This document shows, piece by piece, positions 43,762-53,577 of a stretch of DNA of 64,000 nucleotides. The notes beneath the pieces are model-generated. The model saw nothing but the letters and a program-made list of their open reading frames with translations, was not told where the DNA came from and searched no databases. Every line of letters begins with the position of its first letter. The stretch's first letter is position 1. The translations under genes and the position numbers were made by a program. This DNA comes from Prorocentrum cordatum (taxonomy: Eukaryota; Sar; Dinophyceae; Prorocentrales; Prorocentraceae): contig CAUYUJ010018874.1 in NCBI GenBank assembly GCA_963575745.1, positions 1-64,000 on the forward strand, written 5' to 3'.

Positions 43762-44043
43762 CACCTGCGGCCTATCGTTGAGGACTATCAGGAGGTGCAG
43801 CATTTACATGCCGTGGTCTCCGAGGAGCTATTCGAGCGCATCTTCCGCTTCGCGTCCCATGTCCGCACGCGCCATTACAACGAGGACCATGTCGATGGAG
43901 AGACTATTGCCAGTCCCAGCGGGCAGCAGAGGGCCACGCTGCTCAGCATCTGCGAGCGGCTGCACGGCACTATCTCCACGGAGGCCCTCAATGTCATCCA
44001 CGCTATGGTTGATGAGGGCCCTCTAGTAGTTCCTGAGAACTGA
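43762..44043 (+). pseudogene. C-terminal fragment, third member of the 268-273-aa family
   Basis: Reads EDYQEVQHLHAVVSEELFER, HVRTRHYNEDHVDGE and ERLHGTISTEALNVIHAMVD to TGA. About two thirds identical in protein to members 1 and 2. Many of the base differences are at third codon positions (for example GAGGACCAT against GAAGATCAC), which points to past purifying selection. The 5' two thirds are missing, replaced by a type-2 unit start. Confidence 0.7.
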
Positions 44044-44057
44044 GTGGCCCTATGCAT

Positions 44058-45230
44058 GCTATCCCAGCCGCCATCCTTTCCACTCTATCTCGTCCACTTG
44101 TTATTGCATGATGTTGTCTTAGCGTACCATGCACGTTGTCATCTGTTCATCGCTGTTCAGGCTAAGGTTGCGTGTCAATCCAGTCATGTATTCATCTATC
44201 TATCTACTTGTGCATTGAATTTGGCATTCGCGCATTTCTCGCAGTCAGTTCGTGCATCAATATGTCTACTCCATGGTTACATCATCGATGCCTACATCCA
44301 TGCATCCATGCATGTCATCGTTTGCTCTCTATCTCTCTCTTGGCTTGGGGCGCTCGTCTTTTGCCGCTCATGGAGCGCGCGTTTTTAGCTGCACTGCCTA
44401 TCGCTGGTCAAATCAGCGCTGGGGCGGTGCTATCTTGGGGCGCGGATCCCCACTCTTTGGACCGGCTTCTCTGCGCGCCAGTCGCAGAGGCGCGACTATG
44501 ATCGGCGATGTCGCGCTGCCGATGGTGTATGCGTGCTATCCCAGCCGCCATCCTTTCCACTCTATCTCGTCCACTTGTTATTGCATGATGTTTTCTTAGC
44601 ATATCATACACGTTGTCATGTATTCATCGTTGTTCAGGCTAAGGTGGTGCGTCAATCCAGGCATGTATCCATCTTTCTATCTACTTGTGCATTGAATTTG
44701 GTATTCACGCATTTCTCGCAAACAGTTCGTGCACCAATTTGTCTACTCCTATTGCATCATCGATGCATATATCCATGCATCCATCATCCATGCATGTCAT
44801 CGTTTGCTATCTATCTCTCTCTTGGCTTGGGGCGCTTTCCCTTTTTGCCGCTGATGACGCGCACGTTTTTAGCAGCACTGCCTATCGCTGTTCAAATCAG
44901 CGCTGGGGCGGTGCTATCTTGGGGCGCGGATCCCCACTCTTTGGACCGGCTTCTCTGCGCGCCAGTCGCAGAGGCGCGACTATGATCGGCGATGTCGCGC
45001 TGCCGATGGTGCGCGCATGCTATCCCAGCCGCCATCCTTTCCACTCTATCTCGTCCACTTGTTATTGCATGATGTTTTCTTAGCATATCATACACGTTGT
45101 CATGTATTCATCGTTGTTCAGGCTAAGGTGGTGCGTCAATCCAGGCATGCATCCATCTTTCTATCTACTTGTGCATTGAATTTGGTATTCACGCATTTCT
45201 CGCAAACAGTTCGTGCATCAATTGGTCTAC
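44058..45230 (+). repeat. Triplicated ~480-bp segment downstream of the gene fragment
   Basis: Copies start near 44058, 44537 and 45019 with ATCCCAGCCGCCATCCTTTC. The third is cut at about 45230. The first copy differs most. The segment begins with DNA homologous to that after the stop codons at 29902 and 41143. Confidence 0.85.
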
Positions 45231-45312
45231 CCCATGGCGACTCTGATCCACCGAGGGCGTTGACTCTGATCCACTGCGCCAATCTGTTGGCGTGTCCCGC
45301 GCCGCCCAGGCT

Positions 45313-45785
45313 ATGGAGGCCTTCGTGGTGGACGTGGCGCAGGCGCCTCACCTGGAGAACATCGTGAAGCCGGACGTTCTCAGGAACGTGAGAAGGAGGC
45401 CGCGGAGCTATTGCCGCATTTGCGCACGCTCAACCCCGCTGGCCTGCCGATGCCGGGTAGCCAGACTAAGGATGACCGCAAGACTATGTTCAAGCGCCAG
45501 CGCACGGATGTCCCTGTGCCGAATCCTGAGAAGGTCGGGGAGTCTGCGACTGCGCTATACGCCTGGATCCAAAAGAAGCCCTCCGAACTCAAGTTCCTCA
45601 TGATGTGCATCGGTTCAAATGGGCAATCGCACAGCGCCCAGGTGTACGAGAAGTGCCTTCGGGCGCACGTCGCGCAGCAGTCTGTGGACAAGGAGGCCTT
45701 CGTGGCTATGATGCTCAAGCGTTTTGAAGGCGTGAAGCCGTCTACGTCGTCGGCATCCAGTGAGCTGATGTCGTTCAAGGGTTAG
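45313..45785 (+). pseudogene. Broken ORF of unknown function
   Basis: It starts MEAFVVDVAQAPHLENIVKP. A frame change near 45388 leads to EKEAAELLPHLRTLNPAG, then DDRKTMFKRQRTDVPVPNPE, SATALYAWIQKKPSELKFLM, SAQVYEKCLRAHVAQQSVDK and MMLKRFEGVKPSTSSASSEL before TAG. Its residue use is clearly protein-like. No family recognised. It stands between the gene fragment and the second 216-aa copy, a position with no matching ORF in the opposite arm. Confidence 0.5.
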
Positions 45786-45891
45786 CTGGTTATGCTCTGC
45801 TCAGATGTGCATCTGCTTCTCGGGACTCTTATGAACAATTTCTTTTTAAAAGGACTGCTCTCATACTCTCTTCTTCTTCCTCCTATCATTT

Positions 45892-46510
45892 CGTGTACGT
45901 ACTGGTATATGCATGTTGACATGGGCTCATGCTGATGAATCTGGAAGTCGGGCTATTGATCATCAGACACAGTTGTCTGCCAATGTGCAAGCAGCATTGA
46001 GAGTATCACCTCTCTTGTCGTCTGTCCTCTATGCTTCCACTGCTGCTTTGTTGCGGCCTTTCTCCTCTGCACGGCGTCCTGTGCTGGGTCCACGCCGATG
46101 CACGCGCTCTGGAACCCTGGGCGTTTCCACTTGGACTAGGGCTTTCTATTTGCTTTGTCTGATTCCGTCGCAGGGCAATGTTGATATCTCTGCGTGGAAC
46201 TATCTCGCATGGGACTCAGACAGGAGAGACCCGTTTGTGCGCGTCTCTACTGTTACTTGCCCTGGGCCTGTCCCTCCACTGTGCTAGAGCATGGCATAGC
46301 ACTGCGCGGGTCCCCAAAAACGTGGGAACTATGTTCGCGTCGTGTTTGCCTTTCATCTGGTCTATCCCGCCACCGTGCTATGGCATTGCATCGCGCAGCA
46401 TGGGTCACCAAAAAGTGGTGACCCCTATTGGCGCGTTGTCTTTCACCTCTACTCGCCTCGGGCTTCTCCCGCCACCGTGCTATGGCATGGCACAGCGCAG
46501 CGTGGGGTTG
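45892..46510 (+). repeat. ~620-bp segment, copy 2, ending in satellite cluster S6
   Basis: The partner of 35500-36120. The last ~250 bp are two to three units of the 101-bp satellite in reverse orientation. Confidence 0.8.
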
Positions 46511-46788
46511 CTCAGCGGTGCTCTCTATGTCACTGTCGGTGTCTCTCCACAACAAAAAAAGAAAAGAACACGCTATCTCTGTTGTGCTAGTGCGGCACGT
46601 CCGCATTACTGGTGCCATTCACTGTGCAGCATTCCGTTGCCACATGGGGTGGGTGTGAAGACTACTTGTTTCTATGGTTGCGGAATGCAGTGTCTCTTCC
46701 GTGCAGCCTTTTCGGACCGAGAGTTCGTTTGTCCCAGGTGGGCAGAGATTATCGCTCTATAGAGCGTTCCCTCCATCGTCCTCCTGGA

Positions 46789-47441
46789 ATGTCGCTGCCC
46801 GCCAACCCGATGCCGCGCTGGGTTCCCATGGCGAACGTAGACTCGTCCGCTATGCTCATCGCCTTCATCACCTGGTACCGGCGGCAGAGCCCTCCGGGCC
46901 GCATCTTCCTATGCCATGGGCATGGACTTGATCATGACGCAGATCTATCATGGAGTCATTGGCACGGAGACCGACACCGAGTGGGTCGAGGATAACTATA
47001 TTCCTCTCCAGAAGGTGCTTTGTGATGGTATTCTCTGCAGGCGTTGCCTATCTCATGGTGGGAATTCTATTCTCCCGAACGGCTACATCTTTCGCTGGTT
47101 CAGTCCTTTTTGGGAGTCCCTATACATGAGCTTCAGGAATCCACACCTGAACTCGCGGGTTCCCGCGGACGGACGGCTTTCTATACGATGATCCAGCCGA
47201 GGGTGCCCTCTATCGTGGCAACGTTGCGCGGGGCCAGTATGGGAATTGCTTGGTTCCGCGTAGCAGGTGGGCTCACACCGCCGCCATCATGGGCATCGAG
47301 CCACTTGATGGATTGGACTATGCTCTAGACCTCACGTTGGACATGGCTCTGGACTTGTCTGTGAATCACGCGTTGGAAGTGGAAGTGGCCGTGGATCCAC
47401 TCCTTCAAGAGGCGGACGCGGTCTATCCGGATGAGCAGTGA
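46789..47441 (+). pseudogene. Second copy of the 216-aa gene, two frameshifts
   Basis: It starts MSLPANPMPRWVPMANVDSS. Compared with the open copy there is one extra C near 46907 (ATCTTCCTATGCC) and a four-base GGAC duplication at about 47167-47174. Beyond them the protein is recognisable (WVEDNYIPLQKVLCDGILC, RSRWAHTAAIMGIEPLDGLD) to a TGA at the equivalent position. The Cys cluster is kept. Confidence 0.8.
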
Positions 47442-47854
47442 GAGCTCTTGCAGGCTTTGTACACGCAGTTTTGCTTGTGCGTGTCGCAGAGAAGGTGTGC
47501 TTCTATGCCTCTCCTTCGTTTGCCTTGTGCACTTCCGCCAGTCAATTACGTGCTGTGGTGCTCAGGAAATACACTCCTACGTGTCAGACACACACACGCA
47601 CGTTTTCCGGCATCCTCTCATGCATTATTGGACCGATGTGCTATGGGGTTCTTTGCACCTACATAGCATGCACTCTCTGTTTGTTCCTGCAGTCAACCAC
47701 GCTTGTGTTGTCTATGTCTTAAGGATTGTTGTGCTGCCATGTGCCTGTGCTGTCTATTCTCTTTTGTCCTTAGTCGTGATGGCAGGGGCACATAACTGGC
47801 ATACGTGATGCCTGCGATGTTGGGTGTATTCGTTTCTTGTCTATAGCCGCACAG
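47442..47854 (+). other. Downstream region of the second 216-aa copy
   Basis: CAGTTTTGCTTGTGCGTGTC and GCAGAGAAGGTG match the minus-strand DNA downstream of 39476. No intact ORF. Confidence 0.4.
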
Positions 47855-48794
47855 CAAGGGCCCTCCCCCAAAGTGGGGATCCGTTATCTCTATATGTGTT
47901 TCTTTGTACACATGCCTACGGCATATCCCGCCACCGTGCTATAGAAGTACATCATGGGTCTCCAAAAAGTGGGGACTCGTTATCTCTATGAGCGTTTCTT
48001 TGAATCTTATTTGCCTAGGGTTTAGCCGCCGTGCCTATAGCAGCACGGCATGGGTCTCCAAAAAGTGGGGATGCTATCTCAATGTGAGTTTCTTTGTATC
48101 TCGGGGACCCGTTATCTCTATGTGCGTCTCTTGGTTTCTCATTTGTCTACGGTCTATCCCGCCATCGCGTATAGCAGCGCAGCGTGGGTCCCCAAAAAGT
48201 GGGGACCCGTTATCTCTATATGCGGCGTGTCTTAGGCCCATCCCGCATCGTGCCTAAAGCAACACAGCATGGGTCTCCAAGAAGTGGGGACCCGTTATCT
48301 CTATGTGCGTCTCTTTGTATCTTACTTGCCTACGGCCTTTGGCCATTATGCCTATCCCGCCACTGTGCTATAGCATGGCGTAGCACAACATGCGTCCCCA
48401 AAAATTAAAGAGACCCCTATGTGTGCAATGTATGTGCGCGTCGTCTTTACTCTACTTGCCCTAGGCCTATCCCGCCACTGCGCTATAGCATGGCATCGCA
48501 CAACATGGGTCCCCTTCAAGTGGGGACCTCTATGTGCGCGTTGTCTTTTACTTCTACTTGCCCTTGGCCTATCCCGCCACTGTACTATGGCATGGCATGG
48601 CACAGCATGGGTTTCAAAAAGGGGACTTGTATGTGCGCGTTGTCTTTTACTTCTACTTGCTCTATGCCTGTCCTGTCACTGAGCTATGACATGCCGTAGC
48701 ACAGCATGGACCCCCAAAATGTGGCGACCCCTATGTGCGCGTTGACTTTTACTTCTACTTGGCCTGTGCCTGTCCCGCCACGGTGCTATTGCGC
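47855..48794 (-). repeat. 101-bp palindromic satellite, cluster S7 (reverse orientation)
   Basis: Nine to ten units. The left half carries a variant with CGTTATCTCTATGTGCGT and the right half is closer to S1 and S5. Confidence 0.85.
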
Positions 48795-48918
48795 GGTCGC
48801 CCTCGTCGTCGCCGTCGTCGTCGCTTGCACCGATGTTGTTACAAGGAGAGGAGAGATGATCTTTATGGTGGGGTGGCTTGCGGGTGGGAGTGACGGCCAC
48901 CGCAGGTGGGTTCGCGAT
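48795..48918 (-). repeat. Composite unit box, the only inverted copy
   Basis: (GTC)n, then AGAGATGATCTTTATGGTGG and GGTGGGTTCGC: the box and (GAC)n in reverse complement, fused to satellite S7. Confidence 0.85.
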
Positions 48919-49080
48919 GAACAAATATTATGATAGACTGAAGACCAACTCCTGAGCTGATGCATAGCGAACAATGCAAGATAGACGCAATATGGCCATC
49001 CTAAAAACAATAGCACAAATGAAATTAACCCAAGACCATCCGATAGAGACAAATATTCAGGGGAAGTACCCAAGGACGCT
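48919..49080. other. Short unassigned stretch
   Basis: AT-richer DNA without a recognised repeat or ORF. Confidence 0.4.
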
Positions 49081-49590
49081 GCAGGTGCAAGGTCGACGGC
49101 GACGACGACGACAACGACGTCGACGACGGATGTGCGATCAAATTGGCACGCGAGTGCTCTAACGGGCTAAAGATGCTGCGCGCATGCGCAGGACGCGCGT
49201 TGTGTTCCAGGAGATGGAGGCGATATACATAAAGGGGGTCGCATTTTATATTATAAAATACAAGAGATTCTGCACGCACGCTCAGGATGGAGCATGCGCA
49301 GGATCAGGAAATGTTGTTTTTTGTAGTAGATGGACCGGGTTTACATAAACGCTTGCAACGTGGACCGGGCACTTTGTATGGAAAAACATATGGTATCCTG
49401 CACGCATGCTCACGAAGTAGTGTGTTTTGCAATAGATGGAGCGGGCTTGCAACGGGGACCGGGCACTTTGTATGGAAAAACATAGGGTATCCTGCACGCA
49501 TGCTCACGAAGTAATATTTTTGGAAATAGATGGAGCCGGGTTGCATAGCGGCCGGTTTCACTGGATTTAGGGTTTAATAATTATAAGATT
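49081..49590 (+). repeat. Partial composite unit
   Basis: It starts at (GAC)n without a box. Four subrepeats, some with ATCCTGCACGCATGC. Confidence 0.8.
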
Positions 49591-49640
49591 AGAGACTTAG
49601 GGTTAGGGTTTAGTGTTCGGGGCAGGGATTAGGGTTAGGG

Positions 49641-50297
49641 TCTACTAGGCGCGGCCGCGAGTACACCGTGACCGCGAACCCACCTGCGGTGGCCGTCAGT
49701 CCCACCCGCAAGCCACCCCACCATAAAGATCATCTCTCCCTTCGGTAGAACCACAGCGAGTGCAACGTCGACGACGACGACGACGACGGCGACGACGGAT
49801 GTGCGATCCAGTTGGCACGCGAGTGCTCGAACGGCTCAGGTGGTCGCATTTTGTATTGTAAAAATACACGAGATTCTGCACGCGTGCTCAGGATGGAGCA
49901 TGCTCAGGATCAGGAAATGCTATTTTTGCAGTAGATGGAGCGGGTTTACATAACTGGGTCGCAACGGGGGCCGCCCAATTTGTTTGTAAAAAATAAGATT
50001 CTGCACGCACGCGCAGGAAATGTTATTTTTTGCATTAGATGGGGCCGGGTCGCGACGGGGACTGGGCACTTTGTGTTGTGAAAAATACAAGATTCTGCAC
50101 GCATGTGCAGGGAATGTTATTTTTGCAATAGATGGGGCCGGGTCGCGACGGGGACTGGGCACTTTGTGCTGTGAAAAATAAAAGATTCTGCACGCATGCT
50201 CAGAAAATGCATTTTTTGCAATAGATTGAGCGGGTTTGCATACGGGCCGCTTTTGAGTCATTTTGGGTTTAATAATTATAGGATTGGAAACTTAGGG
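49641..50297 (+). repeat. Composite unit U19
   Basis: Four subrepeats. It shares the GGATGGAGCATGCTCAGGATC variant with U1 and U14. Confidence 0.9.
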
Positions 50298-50425
50298 TTA
50301 GGGTTCGGGTTACGGTTTAGGGTTAGGGTCTAGGGTTAGGGTTCTGGGTTAGGTTTTTGGGGTAGGTTTAGAGTTAGGGTTTAGGGTTTAGGGTTCGGGT
50401 TAGGATTTAGATTTTAAGGTTAGGG
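50298..50425 (+). repeat. Telomere-like array
   Basis: GGGTTA/GGGTTTA with TTCTGGG and TTTTTGGGG variants, joining U19 and U20. Confidence 0.85.
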
Positions 50426-51134
50426 TCTACTAGGCGTGGCCACGAGTACCCCGTGACCGCGAACCCACCTGCGGCGGCCGTCACTCCCGCCCGCACGCCA
50501 CCCCACCATAAAGATCATCTCTCCCCTCGTTATAACCACATCGACTACAGCGTCGACGACGACGACGACGACGACGGCGACGAGTGATGTGCGATCCAGT
50601 TGGCACGCGAGGGCTCGCACGGGCGGGAAGAGTCGGGTCGGGCGGGGGAGATTCTGCACGCATGCGCAGCACATGCCACGTTGTGGAATAGATGGATCGG
50701 GTCGCAACGGGGACTGGGCACTATGTAGTGTAAAATACATGAGATTCTGCACGCATGCGCAGGAAATGCTTTTTTGCAATAGGTGGAGCCGGTTTACATA
50801 AGAGGGGCGCACTTTGTGTTGTAAAAAATAAAAGGTTCTGCACGCATGCGCAGGACATGTTTTTTTGCAATAGATGGACCCGGGTCGCGACGGGGACTGG
50901 GCATTGTGTGGTGTAAAAAATAAGAGATTCTGCACGCATGCGCAGGAACATTTGTTTTTTGCCATAGATGGAGCGGGTTTGCGACGGGGGCCGGGCACTT
51001 TGTGCTGTGAAAAATAAAAGATTCTCCACGCATGCTCAGGAGATGCAATTTTTTGCAATAGATGGAGCGGGTTTGCATGGTGGCCGCTTTTGCAGTAATC
51101 AGGGTTTAATCATTATAGGATTAGAGACTTAGGG
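50426..51134 (+). repeat. Composite unit U20
   Basis: Five subrepeats. It runs directly into CGTCGT module 6. Confidence 0.9.
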
Positions 51135-51300
51135 TTAGCTCGTCGTCGTCGACGTCGCATTCGTCGTCGTCGACGTCGTGGTCGGCGTCGTCGTCGTCGT
51201 GGGGGCGTGAGAATTCCCCGAGTTGTTCGGGGAGGGGTCACGTGGACGCGATGTCCAGAACATTCTGGGAGTTTGGAGTGGCAACTTGTGGTTGTCCGTC
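51134..51300 (+). repeat. CGTCGT module 6, decayed 3' end
   Basis: Hairpin intact. The final CGTCGT run is replaced by TGTGGTTGTCCGTCGG. Confidence 0.8.
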
Positions 51301-51452
51301 GGTCTCTGGATTAGGCTTAGGGCTTAGGGGTTTGGGTTAGGGCTAGGGTTAATGGGGTCACGGTTAGGGCTCTGAATTGAATTGGGGTTCGGGTTAGGTT
51401 GCAGGGTTTTGGGTTCAGGGTCAGGGTTTAGGGTTTGGGTTTAGGGTTAGGG
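51301..51452 (+). repeat. Degenerate telomere-like array
   Basis: More decayed than the others (GGCTTAGGGCTTAGGGG, GAATTGAATTGGGG), after the damaged CGTCGT module 6. Confidence 0.75.
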
Positions 51453-52159
51453 TCTACTAGGCGTGGCCACGAGTACACCGTGACCGCGAGCCCACCTGCG
51501 GTGGCCGTCACTCCCACCCGCACGCCACCCCACCATAAAGATCATCTCTCCCCTCGTTAGAACCGCATCGAATACGGCGTCGACGACGACGACGACGACG
51601 GCGACGAGTGATGTGCGATCCAGTTGGCACGCGAGTGCTGTAACGAGCGGGAAGAGTCGGGTCGGGCGGAAGAGGTTCTGCATGCATGCGCATCGAATGC
51701 TATTTTGTGGAGTGGGTGGATCGGCGCGCAACGGAAGGCACTTTGCATTGTAAAATGCATGAGATTCGGCACGCATGCGCAGGAAGTGCTATTTTCAAGT
51801 AAATGGAGCGGGTTTACATAAGAGGGGCGCACTTTGTGCGGTAATGAATAGTGGATTCTGCACGCATGCTCAGGAAATATATTTTTGTAGTAGATGGAGG
51901 GGGGTCGCGGGTCGCGGCAGGGATTTGGCAATTTGTAAGTTTAAAAATATGATTCTGCACGCATGCGCAGAAAATGCTAATTTCTTGCATAAGATGGAGG
52001 CGGATCGCGACGGGGACTGGGCACTTTGTGCTGTTAAAAATATGAGATTCTGCACGCATGTGCAGGAAATGCTATGTTTTGCAGTAGATGGAGCCGGGTT
52101 GCATACGGGCTTGTTTTATTGTAAATAGGGTTTAATAATTATAGGATTAAGAATTTAGG
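51453..52159 (+). repeat. Composite unit U21, last in the province
   Basis: Five subrepeats. One has a duplicated GGTCGCGGGTCGCGG. Confidence 0.9.
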
Positions 52160-52770
52160 GTCAGGGTTGGGGGTCTGAGGAGGAGGAGGAGGGTGAGCGG
52201 CCCTCGCCGTTCAGGGGCTGTTTGCCTGAGCGTTCCGGGGCTGTTCGCGAGACGTCTCCGGGGCTGTTCGCCTGACGGACCCCAGGCTGTTCGCCTGACG
52301 GACTTCGCTGTTCGTCGGAGCGTTCGCGGGACGGACTTCGGCTGTTCGCCTGAGGGGCCCCGGCGTTCTCACGAGGGGCCTCTCCCCCTGTAGCCCCTGT
52401 CGTTTGCATCGCCCTATAGTTGGCCCATGTAGCTCTATAACCTATAGCTTGATGTCTTATTGCCTTGTAGCTCTGTAGCCGTGCACTCCCATGGCCCTAC
52501 TGCCCCGCAGCCCCATGTGGAGCCTCGGTTTGGATGAACGGCGTTCGGGCGTTCTGGCGAACGGGCTTTCTGGTTTGGATAGTTGCCCAGCGCGCCAATC
52601 TGGTTTGCGCAGCGCGCCAGTCTGCCCGATCGGGCCGTCTGGTTTGGATAGTCACTTCTGGGGGCTCCAGGATCAGAGGCAGGCGCCGTCGCTGTCTTGA
52701 TTCCGTAGCCGTTCTGCCCAAGCCGTTTCTGCACATCTTCTCTTAATTGTTGGCTTTCGTGTTTGTTGCC
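52160..52770 (+). other. Region upstream of the proline-rich ORF
   Basis: 52200-52375 holds imperfect repeats of GGCTGTTCGCCTGACGGAC. 52430-52510 has TAGCTCTATAACC / TAGCTCTGTAGCC. No clear ORF. Confidence 0.4.
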
Positions 52771-53577
52771 ATGGCGGATGGAGGGGTTTACAAAGTGCGT
52801 GGGAAGCCACTCGCTCTTACAGTGAACTGCGCTAACTTACCCCGAGAATTCGAAGGTCCACTCCGAGTACGTTTCACGTTGCCAGTGGAACTCGAGATCA
52901 GGGTTGGTGACCCGCCGCCTGCTGGCGACCAGCCGCGCGCAGGCGGCCGGCCGCGCGCAGGCGACCCGCCGCATGCAGAGGGGCCACGGCTGGAGTTCAA
53001 GGGCGCTGCGAAGCCTAATCCGCGTCACGTGCATCCGCCAGGCGGTCCTCCACCAGAAGCAGCCTCGCCACGCGGCCTTACGGGGCCAGAAGGTGCCCCC
53101 GCAGCCGGCCCCGCGGGCGGTGCTCTCGACGACGACAGTGACGCGGAGGTGGCGAGCACGGCGTTCGCACCAGTGGCCGGCAAGGTCGAGGGCCCGCAGG
53201 CCCCAGGTCAGACAATGGATGACATCAGCACGTTGCAACCCGGCCTCAAGGATCCCGTTGCGTTGCCCAAGGCGTTCTTGGCCGCCGCCGCGCCAATCGT
53301 CCCGAGCGAGATTTAGCCTCCAGCTTCAGCCGGCCATGCGCCTGCAGTTGCTGATCGCGGACATGATGTCCCCCAGCCAGACCCCAAGCGTCCGCGGTGG
53401 GAAACTGGCGTCCTTGGAGAGGCCTCAGTCGACAGATTGCTCACGCCGACGGTGGCGCCTCAGCTTCCCGCGCAGCGCAATGGTTTAAAGAGGCTCATGT
53501 CTGCGTACGGTTCGGAGGCCTTTCAGGGCTCGCAGGCTTTTGATGATACGCAGCCTGAGACGCAGTTGCCTGGTTGA
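52771..53577 (+). pseudogene. Proline-rich ORF with one in-frame TAG, unrecognised
   Basis: From ATG (MADGGVYKVRGKPLALTVNC, REFEGPLRVRFTLPVELEIR), a compact N-terminal part of about 50 residues. Then come a PRAGD/PPAGD repeat (residues 53-75), a Pro/Ala linker and ALDDDSDAEVAS. TAG stands at 53314. Beyond it the same frame stays open for 87 codons with gene-like text (RLLTPTVAPQLPAQRNGLKR, AFDDTQPETQLPG) to TGA at 53575. One C-to-T change (CAG to TAG) would explain the stop. A decayed second copy of the end (DAIDDTQLESQ) follows at about 53590. Confidence 0.45.

Larger units (their letters stand above)
20351..52159. repeat. Repeat province: composite units joined by telomere-like arrays
   Basis: The recurring order is a TTAGGG/TTTAGGG array, then TCTAC(T/C)AGGC, a conserved box (CCTGCGGTGGCCGTCA…CCACCATAAAGATCATCTCT), a (GAC)n run, GTGCGATCCAG, a variable number of ~90-100-bp subrepeats with ATTCTGCACGCATGC, then GGTTTAATAATTATAGGATT and the next array. 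About twenty full or partial copies occur. All are in plus orientation except one at 48.8 kb. Short telomere-like pieces not listed separately lie at 26221-26256, 28691-28705, 31501-31555, 33970-34020, 36770-36826 and 49591-49640. Confidence 0.9.

Noticed and set aside
20622-52060. CRISPR-like regular spacing of ATTCTGCACGCATGC
   Set aside because: The sequence between motifs is conserved too, the spacing varies from about 85 to 130 bp, there are no cas genes, and the context is eukaryotic.
20427-52159. Many 60-130-codon frames such as …RAESLVFYNTKCP… and …DDDDDDGDD…
   Set aside because: The same peptides recur in each composite unit because the subrepeats and (GAC)n recur. They change frame freely and have no consistent start or stop.
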